64,000 nucleotides of DNA from Rhizobium pisi (GTDB lineage: Bacteria > Pseudomonadota > Alphaproteobacteria > Rhizobiales > Rhizobiaceae), in contig NZ_RJJT01000001.1 in NCBI RefSeq assembly GCF_003938655.1, positions 248,001-312,000 of the forward strand, read 5' to 3'. Each line of letters begins with the position of its first letter. The stretch's first letter is position 1. The notes under the pieces are model-generated. The model was not told the origin of the DNA, made no database searches, and was given only the letters and a program-made list of their open reading frames with translations. Position numbers and translations under genes: made by a program. Below are positions 15,936-24,061 of this stretch, piece after piece.

Positions 15936-16331
15936 TCACGTCTTCTGCGGAAGGGGATTGGCGTTTTCCTCGGCCTGGAACTCCTTCACCATCCCCATGA
16001 AACTCTTCATCATCCGCTCCATGATGCTGATCGAGCGGTCGACCTCTGCATCGCTCGGCAGTGCGCGCTGGGCGGTGTTTTGCTCCAGCGCCGTCACCCG
16101 TTTTGAAAGCCGGTCGAGCTCGTCTTCATAGGCCGCCCTCTCGTCGGCCGCCATGCGGCAGACGAGAGCGCCGTCCTTGTCCTGGCAGATCGACATCGCG
16201 CCGGTCTGCCGGTCGAGCCGGACGAAATGATCGCCGCTCCTTTCCAGCTGGAAGCGGCTGGCATCGGGTTCGGCCGCCATGGCCGCAAATGGCAGGAGAC
16301 TAACGCCAAGCGTGAGAACCAATATTTTCAT
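15936..16331 (-). CDS. Predicted periplasmic protein of unknown function
   Basis: This 131-residue protein has a signal peptide (MKILVLTLGVSLLPFAAMA, cleavage before AEPDA). A short beta segment follows with two cysteines (SICQDKDGALVCRM) that may form a disulfide. A helical, likely coiled-coil stretch (about 75-120) contains a run of methionines in MERMMKSFMGMVKEF. I do not recognise a family. GGAGG lies 8 bp before the start. It is on the same strand as the response regulator, 90 bp upstream of it. Confidence 0.75.
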   Translation of the reverse strand: MKILVLTLGVSLLPFAAMAAEPDASRFQLERSGDHFVRLDRQTGAMSICQDKDGALVCRMAADERAAYEDELDRLSKRVTALEQNTAQRALPSDAEVDRSISIMERMMKSFMGMVKEFQAEENANPLPQKT

Positions 16332-16446
16332 CGTCTCATCCTCCGGATTTTGCTTGTGGCGGCCCCGTTTTAAGCGCCGGGGCGTGGACATCGCCGCCTC
16401 TTTCCGGCAAAGCGCTCATGACTGAGGACCAGCGTATCGTGAGGCC

Positions 16447-16803
16447 ATGATGACCGTGACACCGACCCTTTACAAGATCGTGACGGAAGCGCTCTGGCAG
16501 GAAGCCAGACAAACCGGCATTTTTCATGGCGCCGGCATCGATCTCAAGGATGGCTTCATCCATTTCTCGACGGCAGGCCAAGTGAAGCAGACCGCGGCCC
16601 TGCATTTTGCCGGCCAGTCCGGCCTGCTGCTCATTGCGGTCAATGGCGAGGGTTTCGGCGATAAGCTCATTTTCGAGCCCTCGCGCGGTGGCGATCTCTT
16701 CCCGCATCTTTACGCCGATCTGCCGCTTGCGGCCGTGCTCTGGGAGGCGCCGCTGCCGCTCGATGAAGCAGGAGCCCACATCTTTCCGGAGCTGCAGCCA
16801 TGA
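16447..16803 (+). CDS. DUF952 family protein
   Basis: This 118-residue protein matches the DUF952 pattern: LYKIVTEALWQEARQTGIFHG at the start, GFIHFSTAGQVKQTA (about 36-50) and GGDLFPHLYADLPLAAV near the end. The family is small and cytoplasmic, and no activity is established that I know of. The stop overlaps the pyrD start by 4 bp (ATGA), so the two are translationally coupled. Two adjacent ATGs (16447 and 16450) follow GAGG; the second has better spacing. The DUF952-pyrD arrangement recurs in rhizobia (memory, not checked). Confidence 0.85.
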   Translation: MMTVTPTLYKIVTEALWQEARQTGIFHGAGIDLKDGFIHFSTAGQVKQTAALHFAGQSGLLLIAVNGEGFGDKLIFEPSRGGDLFPHLYADLPLAAVLWEAPLPLDEAGAHIFPELQP

Positions 16804-17888
16804 TCGATCATTTCAAGCGTTTCGCCCGCAAGGGTCTTTTCCTGTTCGATCCGGAAACGGCGCACGGCATGTCGATCGCCGCGCTGAAATCCGGTCTCGT
16901 GCCGGCCTGCCACATCGCTCCCGATCCACGCCTGCGCCAGACCGTCGCCGGGCTTGTCTTCGAAAACCCGATCGGTATGGCTGCAGGCTACGACAAGAAT
17001 GCCGAAGTGCCGGAAGCGCTGCTGAAACTCGGTTTCGGTTTTACCGAGATCGGTACGGTGACGCCGAAACCGCAATCCGGCAATCCGCGTCCGCGCATCT
17101 TCCGCCTGGTGGAGGATGAAGGCGTCATCAATCGCCTCGGCTTCAACAATGAAGGCCATGATGCCGCATTCGGGCGCCTCGCCGCGCTGAAGGGCAATGG
17201 CATCATCGGCGTCAATATCGGCGCCAACAAGGACAGCGAGGATCGCATCGCCGATTACGTCGCCGGCATCCGCCGCTTCCATTCCGTCGCGCGCTATTTC
17301 ACCGCCAACATCTCCTCGCCGAACACGCCTGGCCTGCGCGATCTGCAGGCGCGCGAAAGCCTTGCGGCGCTGCTGTCAGCCGTGCTGGCAGCCCGCGACG
17401 AGATGGCGGAGAAATCCGGCCGGAAGATCCCGGTCTTTCTGAAGATCGCCCCTGATTTGACTGAGGAAGGCATGGACGATATCGCCGCCGAAGCGCTGTC
17501 GCATGCGCTGGATGGCCTGATCGTCTCCAACACCACGCTGTCGCGCGACGGTCTCAAGGATGAGCGCCAGGCGAAGGAAGCGGGCGGCCTCTCCGGCGTG
17601 CCGCTTTTCGAAAGGTCGACTTCCGTGCTCGCCAGGATGCGCAAGCGCGTCGGCCCTGGTCTGCCGATCATCGGCGTCGGCGGCGTCTCCTCGGCCGAGA
17701 CCGCGCTGGAAAAGATCAGGGCGGGCGCCGATCTCGTCCAGCTCTATTCCTGCATGGTCTATGAGGGCCCGGGCCTGCCCGGCGATATTGTCCGCGCCCT
17801 CTCCGCGCTCCTGGACCGTGAAAAGGCCGGCTCGATCCGCGAACTGCGCGACACCAGGCTGGATTACTGGGCGGCGCGGAAGGTCTGA
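16800..17888 (+). CDS. pyrD: Dihydroorotate dehydrogenase (quinone), class 2
   Basis: This 362-residue membrane-associated flavoenzyme oxidises dihydroorotate to orotate in pyrimidine synthesis, passing electrons to quinone. The N-terminal helix extension (MIDHFKRFARKGLFLFDPETAH) marks class 2. FMN and substrate residues lie in NPIGMAAGYDKNAE, FTANISSPNTPGLR (with the catalytic Ser region), VSNTTLSR and IGVGGVSSAE. GGAG lies 9 bp before the ATG, inside the upstream DUF952 gene. Its last 25 bp overlap the 3' end of the convergent MATE gene. Confidence 0.96.
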   Translation: MIDHFKRFARKGLFLFDPETAHGMSIAALKSGLVPACHIAPDPRLRQTVAGLVFENPIGMAAGYDKNAEVPEALLKLGFGFTEIGTVTPKPQSGNPRPRIFRLVEDEGVINRLGFNNEGHDAAFGRLAALKGNGIIGVNIGANKDSEDRIADYVAGIRRFHSVARYFTANISSPNTPGLRDLQARESLAALLSAVLAARDEMAEKSGRKIPVFLKIAPDLTEEGMDDIAAEALSHALDGLIVSNTTLSRDGLKDERQAKEAGGLSGVPLFERSTSVLARMRKRVGPGLPIIGVGGVSSAETALEKIRAGADLVQLYSCMVYEGPGLPGDIVRALSALLDREKAGSIRELRDTRLDYWAARKV

Positions 17889-19209
17889 TCGGCTCGCGGC
17901 TGCACCAGCATGGCCAAGAAAAAGCCGCGGAAGAGCAGGAAGGCGTTCATCGCCAGCCAAAGGCCGTGATTGCCGAAGAGCGGCACGAAAACGGCGAGCA
18001 TCAGGAGATAGCCGGCAAAGGACATGAGCATGCGGTTGCGCATATCGACCGACCATGTCGCGCCGATGAAAACTCCGTCCATCAAAAAGGCAAGCGCGCC
18101 CGTCAACCCCGTCACCGCTGCCCAGGGCAGATAGGTTTCGGCCGCATGCTGCACCTCGGGCGATGTCGTCAGCACTGAGATCAGCCAGGGTCCGGCGAAA
18201 AAGAAGAAGGCGGAAGCAAGCGCCGCCAGTCCGAAGGACCAAAAGATCGTAAGCTTCAGCCCTCGGTCGAAGGCCGGCCGGTATCGTGCGCCGACCGCCC
18301 GGCCGGTGATCTGCTCGGCGGCGTTGGCAAGCCCGTCGAGATAATAACCTGACAGCAGGAAGAAATTCATCAGCACGGCATTGGCGGCAAGCGTCACCGC
18401 ACCGAAGCTGGTGCCGATCCGCGTCATGATCGTGAAGGCGCCGATCAGCACGAAAGTGCGGATAAGGATGTCGCGGTTGAGGGCAAAAAGCTCGGCAGCC
18501 GATGCCTGGAAAAGATCTCCGCCCGTGCCGGCCGCTCTGCCTTGCCGAAGCCGCGCAGCACGATGAAGAGTCCGGCCAGTGCGCCGGCCGTTTCGCCGGC
18601 CATCGTTCCCCAGGCAACCCCTGCGACACCCCAGCCGAGCGACAGGCCGAGATAGATGGAAAGCAGGATGTTGATGCCGTTGATGATCGCCTGCAGCAGG
18701 AGGCCCACATTGCCCTGTCCGCGCCCGAGCACGAAGCCTAGGATGGCATAGTTCGCCAGCGCCGCCGGTGCGGCGAGAATGCGGATGGAGAAATAGGTGC
18801 TGGTCGCCTCGGCGATTGATCCTTCCGCGCCCATCAGCCTCAACCCCGCTGCAATCAGCAGCGGTGAGAGAAAGAGTAGCGCCAGCCCGCAGCCGAGCGC
18901 TGATATGAGCGCCCGCCAGAAGACCGCCTGCTGTTCGTGCTGGTCCCGCCGGCCATAGGCCTGCGCCGTCAATCCTGTCGTCGAGGCGCGCAGGAAGTTG
19001 AAGCTCCCCATGATGAGATCGAAGAGCATCGCGCCGATCGCAAGCCCTGCGAGTGCGTCGGGATCGCCCATATGGCCGACGACGGCGGTGTTCGTCAGCC
19101 CAAGCAACGGCGTCGTCATGAAGCCGAGCGTCATCGGAATGGCGATTGAGAGCACCAGCCGGTGCGTTACGTCGAATGCCAGCGTGTGGTTATTGCTGCG
19201 CGTGTCCAT
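17864..19209 (-). pseudogene. MATE family efflux transporter, frameshifted
   Basis: Two reading frames together make one DinF/MATE-type multidrug exporter of about 448 residues. The N-terminal part (19209 down to about 18513) starts MDTRSNNHTLAFDVTHRL and has about eight membrane segments. The C-terminal part (about 18510 down to 17864) carries the remaining segments. The break is at an A4 run on the plus strand (18510-18513, T4 in the message): after RAEIF the frame turns into SRHRLPSF, while the other frame continues QASAAELFALNRDILIRTF as expected. One missing or two extra bases explain it. It may be a real mutation or a homopolymer sequencing error. It ends 25 bp inside pyrD. Confidence 0.8.
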
Positions 19210-19216
19210 GCCTGCC

Positions 19217-19735
19217 TCATATCGAGGCGGAATCGCCTCGGCTGGAAAGCACCATGGCCCAATAGGGCAGGTTCCTGGAAGATGTATTATGAGCGACGGC
19301 GACGCCGAGGCCGTCATAACGTCCGAGCATATTCTCCAGGTGATGGGGCGAGTTGATCCAGGCCGTCACCACCGCATCGACGCTCTGCTGGCCGGAGGCG
19401 ATATTCTCTGCCGCCGGCAGCCGGACACCACTTGCTTTCACACGTGCGCCAAAACTGTCGGTCATGCCCATCAGATGCGCCATCTTGCCGGCGCTCGCCA
19501 TGCGTTTCGCCTGGAAGAGGGCGGCGGTCTGCGCCGCCGGATCGGCGGCAAGCGGCGGCAGGCCGTTCTTCGCCCTCAACTGGTTGACGAGCGGCAATAC
19601 GCTCGACGTTTCGTCCTCGCCGTCAGACGGCGTGCCGGCGATCCGCGGGGTTGTCGTGCAGCCGGCAATGCCGGCGGCGAACGCGAGTCCGGAAAGACGC
19701 AACAGGCTGCGCCTGGAAAAAGCGATGGATGTCAT
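19217..19735 (-). CDS. CAP/SCP-domain lipoprotein
   Basis: This 172-residue protein has a signal with an RR pair (SRRSLLRLSGLAFAAGIAGC), lipobox IAGC and lipidation at C26. The CAP domain follows (about 45-172), with LVNQLRAKNGLPPLAADP, MASAGKMAHL, AAENIASGQQS and SPHHLENMLGRYDGLGVAV. Bacterial CAP proteins are exported and mostly of unknown biochemical role. The stop lies 7 bp before the MATE start, and the DUF6460 gene ends one base before its start, so the three minus-strand genes form a tight operon. Confidence 0.85.
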   Translation of the reverse strand: MTSIAFSRRSLLRLSGLAFAAGIAGCTTTPRIAGTPSDGEDETSSVLPLVNQLRAKNGLPPLAADPAAQTAALFQAKRMASAGKMAHLMGMTDSFGARVKASGVRLPAAENIASGQQSVDAVVTAWINSPHHLENMLGRYDGLGVAVAHNTSSRNLPYWAMVLSSRGDSASI

Positions 19736-19736
19736 A

Positions 19737-20003
19737 TTACCTGTGATAGCTGAAAAGGCGAAGGATGACGAAGAGCGGGATGACGATCGTTGCGCCGAGG
19801 ATGAGATAGTCGCCGACGCGTCCGAGTGCGGAGAAGCCCCGATGCCAGATCTCCAGGATGAAGTCGCGGACCCCATCGATGATGCTCCACGGCGTCAGGC
19901 CGAAAACGGTCATGACGAAACCGACGATCAGCGACACCACGATAAGTTTTACCAATGTGCGGCCGAGTGAATCGCCGAGGAACTTGTTCACCTGATCGGA
20001 CAT
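19737..20003 (-). CDS. Small membrane protein (DUF6460-like)
   Basis: This 88-residue protein has two predicted membrane segments: LVKLIVVSLIVGFVMTVFGL (about 18-37) and YLILGATIVIPLFVILRLF (about 66-84), with an amphipathic region between. It resembles the small rhizobial family DUF6460; the family name is from memory. AGGAG lies 7 bp before the ATG. It is the first gene of the operon with the CAP lipoprotein and the MATE transporter, which suggests a shared envelope role, but no function is known. Confidence 0.75.
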   Translation of the reverse strand: MSDQVNKFLGDSLGRTLVKLIVVSLIVGFVMTVFGLTPWSIIDGVRDFILEIWHRGFSALGRVGDYLILGATIVIPLFVILRLFSYHR

Positions 20004-20144
20004 GCGCCATCTCCTGTTTGCCCTTGGAATAAGGTTGCGGCGCGCCGCCCGCAAGCCCTTTCCGGAATTGGCTGCTTCGCCTCTGAAATAGGACTTGAGT
20101 TTTTTTGTGGCCGCCCCCAAATGCGGGCGAACCAAGGTCAACTT

Positions 20145-21077
20145 ATGCAGCCCCACCAGCTTTCCTCAGGCGACGTTATCGCCGACCGCCGCGCCGATTA
20201 TGCCAGGATGCTCGAAGAGGGCGGCGAGCCGGAAGCGGCTGCCGAGCTGCTGGAGCAGGCGCTTGAGCTCGTGCCCGCCTGGGCCGCGGGCTGGTATCGC
20301 CTGGCCACCTATCGCGAAAAGGCGGGCGGGGGTGAGGCAGCAATTGAGGCCTATCGCAGGACGCTTGCGCTCGATCCCGACGATATTTTCGGCGCCGCCC
20401 TCAAGCTCGCGCTTCTCGGCGATGGTGCGATACCCGACCGGCCGCCGAGCCGCTATGTCGAGCGCCTTTTCGACGACTATGCCGACCGTTTCGAATCAGC
20501 CCTTGTCGAAAAACTCGACTACAGCGTCCCGCAGAAGCTTGCAGCGCTCGTGGCCTCCACCGGCAGGCGTTATGAATGCGTCGTCGATCTCGGCTGCGGC
20601 ACCGGTCTGCTCGGCCCGGAAATCCGCGCCGGCGTCGGCCGCCTAGTGGGTTTCGACCTCTCGCAGAACATGCTGGCGAAGGCCGCCGAGAAACATGTCT
20701 ATGACAGTCTCGCCCAGGCCGATCTTTCGCTCGCGCCCGATCTCTCCGGCGTCTTTGTCGATGCGGCGCGTCATCGCGCCGATCTGGTGACGGCGGCTGA
20801 CGTGCTGATGTATCTCGGCAATCTCGAGAGCGTCTTTGCCATCATCGGAGAACTGGCCGCCTCAGGCGCCGACATCGCCTTCTCAGTCGAGGATGCAGGC
20901 GAAGGCGAAGGCTTCCATCTGGCCCCTTCGCTGCGTTATGCCCATTCGGAGGCCTATGTGAGGATGCTGCTCGCCCGGCACGGCCTGGAAGTCCTCAAAA
21001 TCGTCAAGACGATCATTCGCAAAGATGGCGGAAAACCGGTTTCCGGTATTCTGTTCCTTGCGCGCAAGCCGGCATGA
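20145..21077 (+). CDS. TPR-containing class I SAM-dependent methyltransferase
   Basis: This 310-residue protein has N-terminal tetratricopeptide-like helices (about 15-90: ADYARMLEEGGEPEAAAELL, then WYRLATYREKAGGGEAAIEA) and a C-terminal Rossmann methyltransferase (about 115-305). SAM motif I is VVDLGCGTGLLG, followed by LVGFDLSQNMLAKA and LVTAADVLMYLGNL. The acceptor is unknown; TPR repeats suggest a protein partner. The start at 20145 has AAGG 7 bp upstream; an ATG at 20121 lacks this. It has no evident operon partner. Confidence 0.85.
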   Translation: MQPHQLSSGDVIADRRADYARMLEEGGEPEAAAELLEQALELVPAWAAGWYRLATYREKAGGGEAAIEAYRRTLALDPDDIFGAALKLALLGDGAIPDRPPSRYVERLFDDYADRFESALVEKLDYSVPQKLAALVASTGRRYECVVDLGCGTGLLGPEIRAGVGRLVGFDLSQNMLAKAAEKHVYDSLAQADLSLAPDLSGVFVDAARHRADLVTAADVLMYLGNLESVFAIIGELAASGADIAFSVEDAGEGEGFHLAPSLRYAHSEAYVRMLLARHGLEVLKIVKTIIRKDGGKPVSGILFLARKPA

Positions 21078-21284
21078 GCGAATATTTCTTGCGTTTTTTG
21101 AATAGGTCAACATTGCTTACCTATTCCGCTTGATCGAAATACGAAAAGACTGATATTGCACAGATATCTGCAGCGAGCGCGGCGATAAACGCCGGTGCTC
21201 CGACTCATTTCATGATGAAAATTTCCATCGCGCCGGACCTTCGCCGGACGCTCCCGAATTCGTCTGCCGTTGGAGACTGGCGAC

Positions 21285-21920
21285 ATGACACAGCTCATCA
21301 ATGCCCTTGGCGTCTGGAACACAAGCGCGACGCGCCACTCCACCGTTGAGGATGTGCAGGGGATATTTTCCGGCAGCCTCGTCGCAGCCCTCGGCCTCTA
21401 CGTGCTTGCCAGCGCCGGTCTGCTGACCGGCAGCACGGCCGGTGTGGCCTTCCTCCTGCATTATGCCTTCGGCGTCAATTTCGGCCTCGCTTTCTTCCTG
21501 CTCAACCTGCCGTTCTTCTATCTCTCGTGGAAGCGTCTCGGCATGGCCTTCACGGTCAAGACCTTCATTGCGATCGGCCTGACGTCGGTGATTGCCGATG
21601 TGCAGTCACGCTTCTTTTCCATTTCGAGCATCCATCCGGCCTGGGCGGCCCTTCTTGGCGGCTTGCTGCTCGGCTTCGGCCTGCTGGCGCTCTATCGCCA
21701 CCGCGCGAGCCTCGGCGGCGTCGGCATTCTCGGCATCTACCTGCAGGATCGTTTCGGCATCCGCGCCGGCCTCGTCCAGCTCATCATCGATTTATGCGTG
21801 CTTGCCGTGGCCGTCTTTGTCGCCACGCCGCCTGTCGTCTTCTATTCGGTGCTCGGCGCCGTCGTTCTCAACCTCTTCGTCGCCATCAACCATCGCGCCG
21901 ACCGCTACATCGCGCTTTAG
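21285..21920 (+). CDS. YitT family membrane protein (copy 1)
   Basis: This 211-residue integral membrane protein has about five hydrophobic segments and the YitT/DUF161 signature AGLLTGSTAGVAFLLHYAFG and RHRASLGGVGILGIYLQDRF. It is a clear paralogue of the gene at 23381-24013: the block RHRASLGG..GIL..YLQDRFG.RAGLVQL is shared. The function of the family is unknown. The ATG at 21285 has GGAG 9 bp upstream. The two copies bracket a small gene and the Rrf2/AhpD pair. Confidence 0.85.
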   Translation: MTQLINALGVWNTSATRHSTVEDVQGIFSGSLVAALGLYVLASAGLLTGSTAGVAFLLHYAFGVNFGLAFFLLNLPFFYLSWKRLGMAFTVKTFIAIGLTSVIADVQSRFFSISSIHPAWAALLGGLLLGFGLLALYRHRASLGGVGILGIYLQDRFGIRAGLVQLIIDLCVLAVAVFVATPPVVFYSVLGAVVLNLFVAINHRADRYIAL

Positions 21921-22024
21921 CCCTAACCTTACAGAACGGTAAGCCATTCTAAACAAAACGTAACTTGCCTGTGACGCTTCTCGGCGCGACACTTCCTCTC
22001 GCGCCGGATTTGATGAGGTGAGTT

Positions 22025-22192
22025 ATGTCAGATTTGGAAAAGCTTGTGAGACGCCGCATGCAGGAAGAATACGCCAAAGGCGCTTCCGCGGAGGAAGTCG
22101 CGAAAGTCGTCCGCGACCTATTCAACAGCATCGACCTCTCAAGCAATAGGTTTGACGCCGTCGCCGTGCGAGCCACGACCGATCGCGAATGA
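22025..22192 (+). CDS. Small conserved-looking 55-residue protein
   Basis: An ATG with GAGG about 8 bp upstream opens a 55-residue frame: MSDLEKLVRRRMQEEYAKG, then ASAEEVAKVVRDLF and a short tail ending TTDRE. It is charged, predicted helical, with no membrane segment or cysteine. A strong terminator begins 10 bp after the stop codon, which supports a real gene. I do not recognise a family. Confidence 0.65.
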   Translation: MSDLEKLVRRRMQEEYAKGASAEEVAKVVRDLFNSIDLSSNRFDAVAVRATTDRE

Positions 22193-22202
22193 CCAAATAT
22201 CA

Positions 22203-22228
22203 ACCGACCCGAGATTTTTCGGGTCGGT
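22203..22228. terminator. Terminator between the small gene and the AhpD-like gene
   Basis: ACCGACCCGA (22203-22212) pairs perfectly with TCGGGTCGGT (22219-22228) across a T-rich 6-nt loop. It lies between two convergent genes. Confidence 0.75.
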
Positions 22229-22261
22229 CTTCGGGATGAATTCTCTGCAAGCAGATATCTA

Positions 22262-22723
22262 TCACGCAGCCTTCGTGACCTTGTCGATGGGATGCTGCGA
22301 GCGGAAGCCGACCGCGAGCCGGTTCCAGACATTGATCGCACCGATTGCCACCGTGATCTTGGTCATCTCCTCCTCGGAGAAATGCGCCTTCAACTCCTCG
22401 TAGTCGGCATCCGGCGCGCCTGTCTTGGCGATGTTCGTGACAGCGTCGACCCAGGCGAACAGCGCGCGTTCGCGGGCATCATAGATCGGCGATTCCCGCC
22501 AGACGCACATCAGGTTGATCCATTGCTCGCTGAGCCCATCATGGCGGGCTTCCTTCACATGCATATCGACGCAATAGGCGCAGCCGTTGATCTGCGAGGC
22601 GCGCAGCTTGATCAGGTGGATGAAGCGGCGCTCCAGTCCGGAAGACTGGACATATTGCTCGAGCGCGGCAACGGCCTTGTAGGCGTCGGGAGCGGCTTTT
22701 GCGAAGTTGAAACGCGGTTGCAT
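22262..22723 (-). CDS. AhpD-like carboxymuconolactone decarboxylase family protein
   Basis: This 153-residue all-helical protein has the alkylhydroperoxidase motif GCAYCVDMH with redox cysteines C48 and C51 and H55, matching the ExxxxxxCxxCxxxH type pattern. Such proteins reduce peroxides through a dithiol. The gene starts 22 bp after the Rrf2 regulator and is read in the same direction, so the two form an operon, most likely autoregulated from the operator at 23265-23285. A role in peroxide or electrophile stress is inferred. Confidence 0.9.
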   Translation of the reverse strand: MQPRFNFAKAAPDAYKAVAALEQYVQSSGLERRFIHLIKLRASQINGCAYCVDMHVKEARHDGLSEQWINLMCVWRESPIYDARERALFAWVDAVTNIAKTGAPDADYEELKAHFSEEEMTKITVAIGAINVWNRLAVGFRSQHPIDKVTKAA

Positions 22724-22745
22724 GGTCTTTCTCCTTGGTTAGGGC

Positions 22746-23246
22746 TCAGCGAGCCGTCTTGCGTTCGTGGATTTCAAGGAAGGCGCAGCCTCGGGCTGCG
22801 ATCGATCCGTCGTCGAGAGCATTCAATTCGATGCCAAGATCGGCAATGCTCGTCTTGGCAAGTTCCGCCCGGTAGACCCGTTCGGCTCGCAGCATCGCCG
22901 CACTGATGTTGCAGGGCTTGGCGAAGAAGCGATCGGAGACCGGGTGCGGTCCACGCTGGCGGATTTCGGCGCAGCGGAAGGCCGGTGCCGGCCCTTCGAC
23001 TGCGAGCAGGATGTCGAGCAGCGAAATCTCCTCCGGCGCCTTGCCCAGCCGATATCCGCCCTTTGGCCCCGGCACGGTATCGAGGATGCCGGCGCCCGAC
23101 AGCGCCTGCAGATGCTTCAAGAGATAACTTGTCGAAACGCCGTGGAATTCTGCCAGCGCAGCCGCCGAAAGCACCCCGCCTTCGGAAAGGCCGGAAAGCA
23201 TTGCAACGCTGTGAATGGCTTGCTCGACGCCATCGCTCATCTTCAT
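22746..23246 (-). CDS. Rrf2 family transcriptional regulator
   Basis: This 166-residue regulator has a winged helix (about 8-70) with VSTSYLLKHLQALSGAGIL and GPKGGYRLGKAPEEISLLDI, diagnostic of Rrf2. Cysteines are at 92, 112 and 153; the close CxxxxxCxxxxxC array of [Fe-S] members such as IscR is absent, so it is more likely a thiol-based sensor (inference). AGGAG lies upstream of the start. A perfect inverted repeat overlaps the -10 of its promoter, which fits autorepression, and the AhpD-like gene is its co-transcribed partner. Confidence 0.9.
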   Translation of the reverse strand: MKMSDGVEQAIHSVAMLSGLSEGGVLSAAALAEFHGVSTSYLLKHLQALSGAGILDTVPGPKGGYRLGKAPEEISLLDILLAVEGPAPAFRCAEIRQRGPHPVSDRFFAKPCNISAAMLRAERVYRAELAKTSIADLGIELNALDDGSIAARGCAFLEIHERKTAR

Positions 23247-23264
23247 GAAAGCGGCTCCTCAGTT

Positions 23265-23302
23265 CGTGGATAAAAAATATCCACGATTATCCCGGATGTC
23301 AA
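23265..23302 (-). promoter_or_regulatory. Promoter and operator of the Rrf2-AhpD operon
   Basis: On the minus strand TTGACA (23297-23302) and TATTTT (23274-23279) are spaced by 17 bp. A perfect inverted repeat, CGTGGATA (23265-23272) and TATCCACG (23278-23285) with a 5-bp centre, covers the -10. TATCC recurs 10 bp further on (23288-23292). This is the expected layout for an autorepressor site. Confidence 0.75.
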
Positions 23303-23380
23303 GAGGGGCATCCTCCATGCTTACCGCTTGCCTTTATTCCCGCGCGGGATAGAAGGCGGAAAAGCCGACAGGGGAACATC

Positions 23381-24013
23381 ATGGCATCCACCATCTTCGC
23401 AGATCTTCTGAATTCCAGCGCCGATCGTCACTCGCCCTTGGACGACGCCCAGGGCATTGTCGCCGGAAGCATGCTCGCCGTGCTCGGCGTATCGCTTCTC
23501 TCCGGCGCCGGGCTGCTAGCCGGCGGCACGGCGGGCCTTGCCTTCCTCGCCCATTATGCCACGGGCTTCAGCTTCGGCCTCTGCTTCTTCGCCGTGAACC
23601 TGCCCTTCTATTATTTTGCTTTCCGCCGTTTAGGCCTTGCCTTCACCATCAAGACCTTTGCGGCAATCGCGCTTACGTCGGCCCTGTCCGAATTTGTCTC
23701 CGGCTTCATCACCATTGCGCATGTCGATCCGGTCGCCGGTGCGCTGTTCGGTGGCCTCGTTATCGCCGCCGGCATGTTGGCGCTCTTCCGTCACCGCGCC
23801 AGCCTCGGCGGTATCGGCATCCTTGCCCTCTATCTGCAGGATCGCTTCGGCTGGCGCGCCGGCCTCGTCCAGCTCGGCTTCGACGGCATCGTCCTGGCGC
23901 TCTCCTTTTTCGTCGCCAGCCCTTTCATCATTGCCTGCTCTGTGCTCGGCGCGCTGGTTCTCAACCTCACGCTCGCGATCAACCACCGCAAGGACCGCTA
24001 TATCGCTATGTGA
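23381..24013 (+). CDS. YitT family membrane protein (copy 2)
   Basis: This 210-residue membrane protein is paralogous to the gene at 21285-21920. It shares GLLAGGTAGLAFLAHYATG and RHRASLGGIGILALYLQDRF with the first copy and ends alike (NHRKDRYIAM versus NHRADRYIAL). AGGGGAA precedes the ATG. About five membrane segments are predicted and no function is known. It is divergent from the Rrf2 operon, 134 bp away. Confidence 0.85.
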   Translation: MASTIFADLLNSSADRHSPLDDAQGIVAGSMLAVLGVSLLSGAGLLAGGTAGLAFLAHYATGFSFGLCFFAVNLPFYYFAFRRLGLAFTIKTFAAIALTSALSEFVSGFITIAHVDPVAGALFGGLVIAAGMLALFRHRASLGGIGILALYLQDRFGWRAGLVQLGFDGIVLALSFFVASPFIIACSVLGALVLNLTLAINHRKDRYIAM

Positions 24014-24061
24014 ACGGCAGGACGCTCTTCTTTTTCCCCGGCTTTTCACTACCTTCAGGGC

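Noticed and set aside
18510..18513. Programmed -1 frameshift in the MATE gene
   Set aside because: The site lacks a proper X-XXY-YYZ slippery heptamer, so mutation or sequencing error is more likely.
22746..23246. [Fe-S] cluster Rrf2 regulator such as IscR or RirA
   Set aside because: Only C92, C112 and C153 are present and they do not form the short three-cysteine array.
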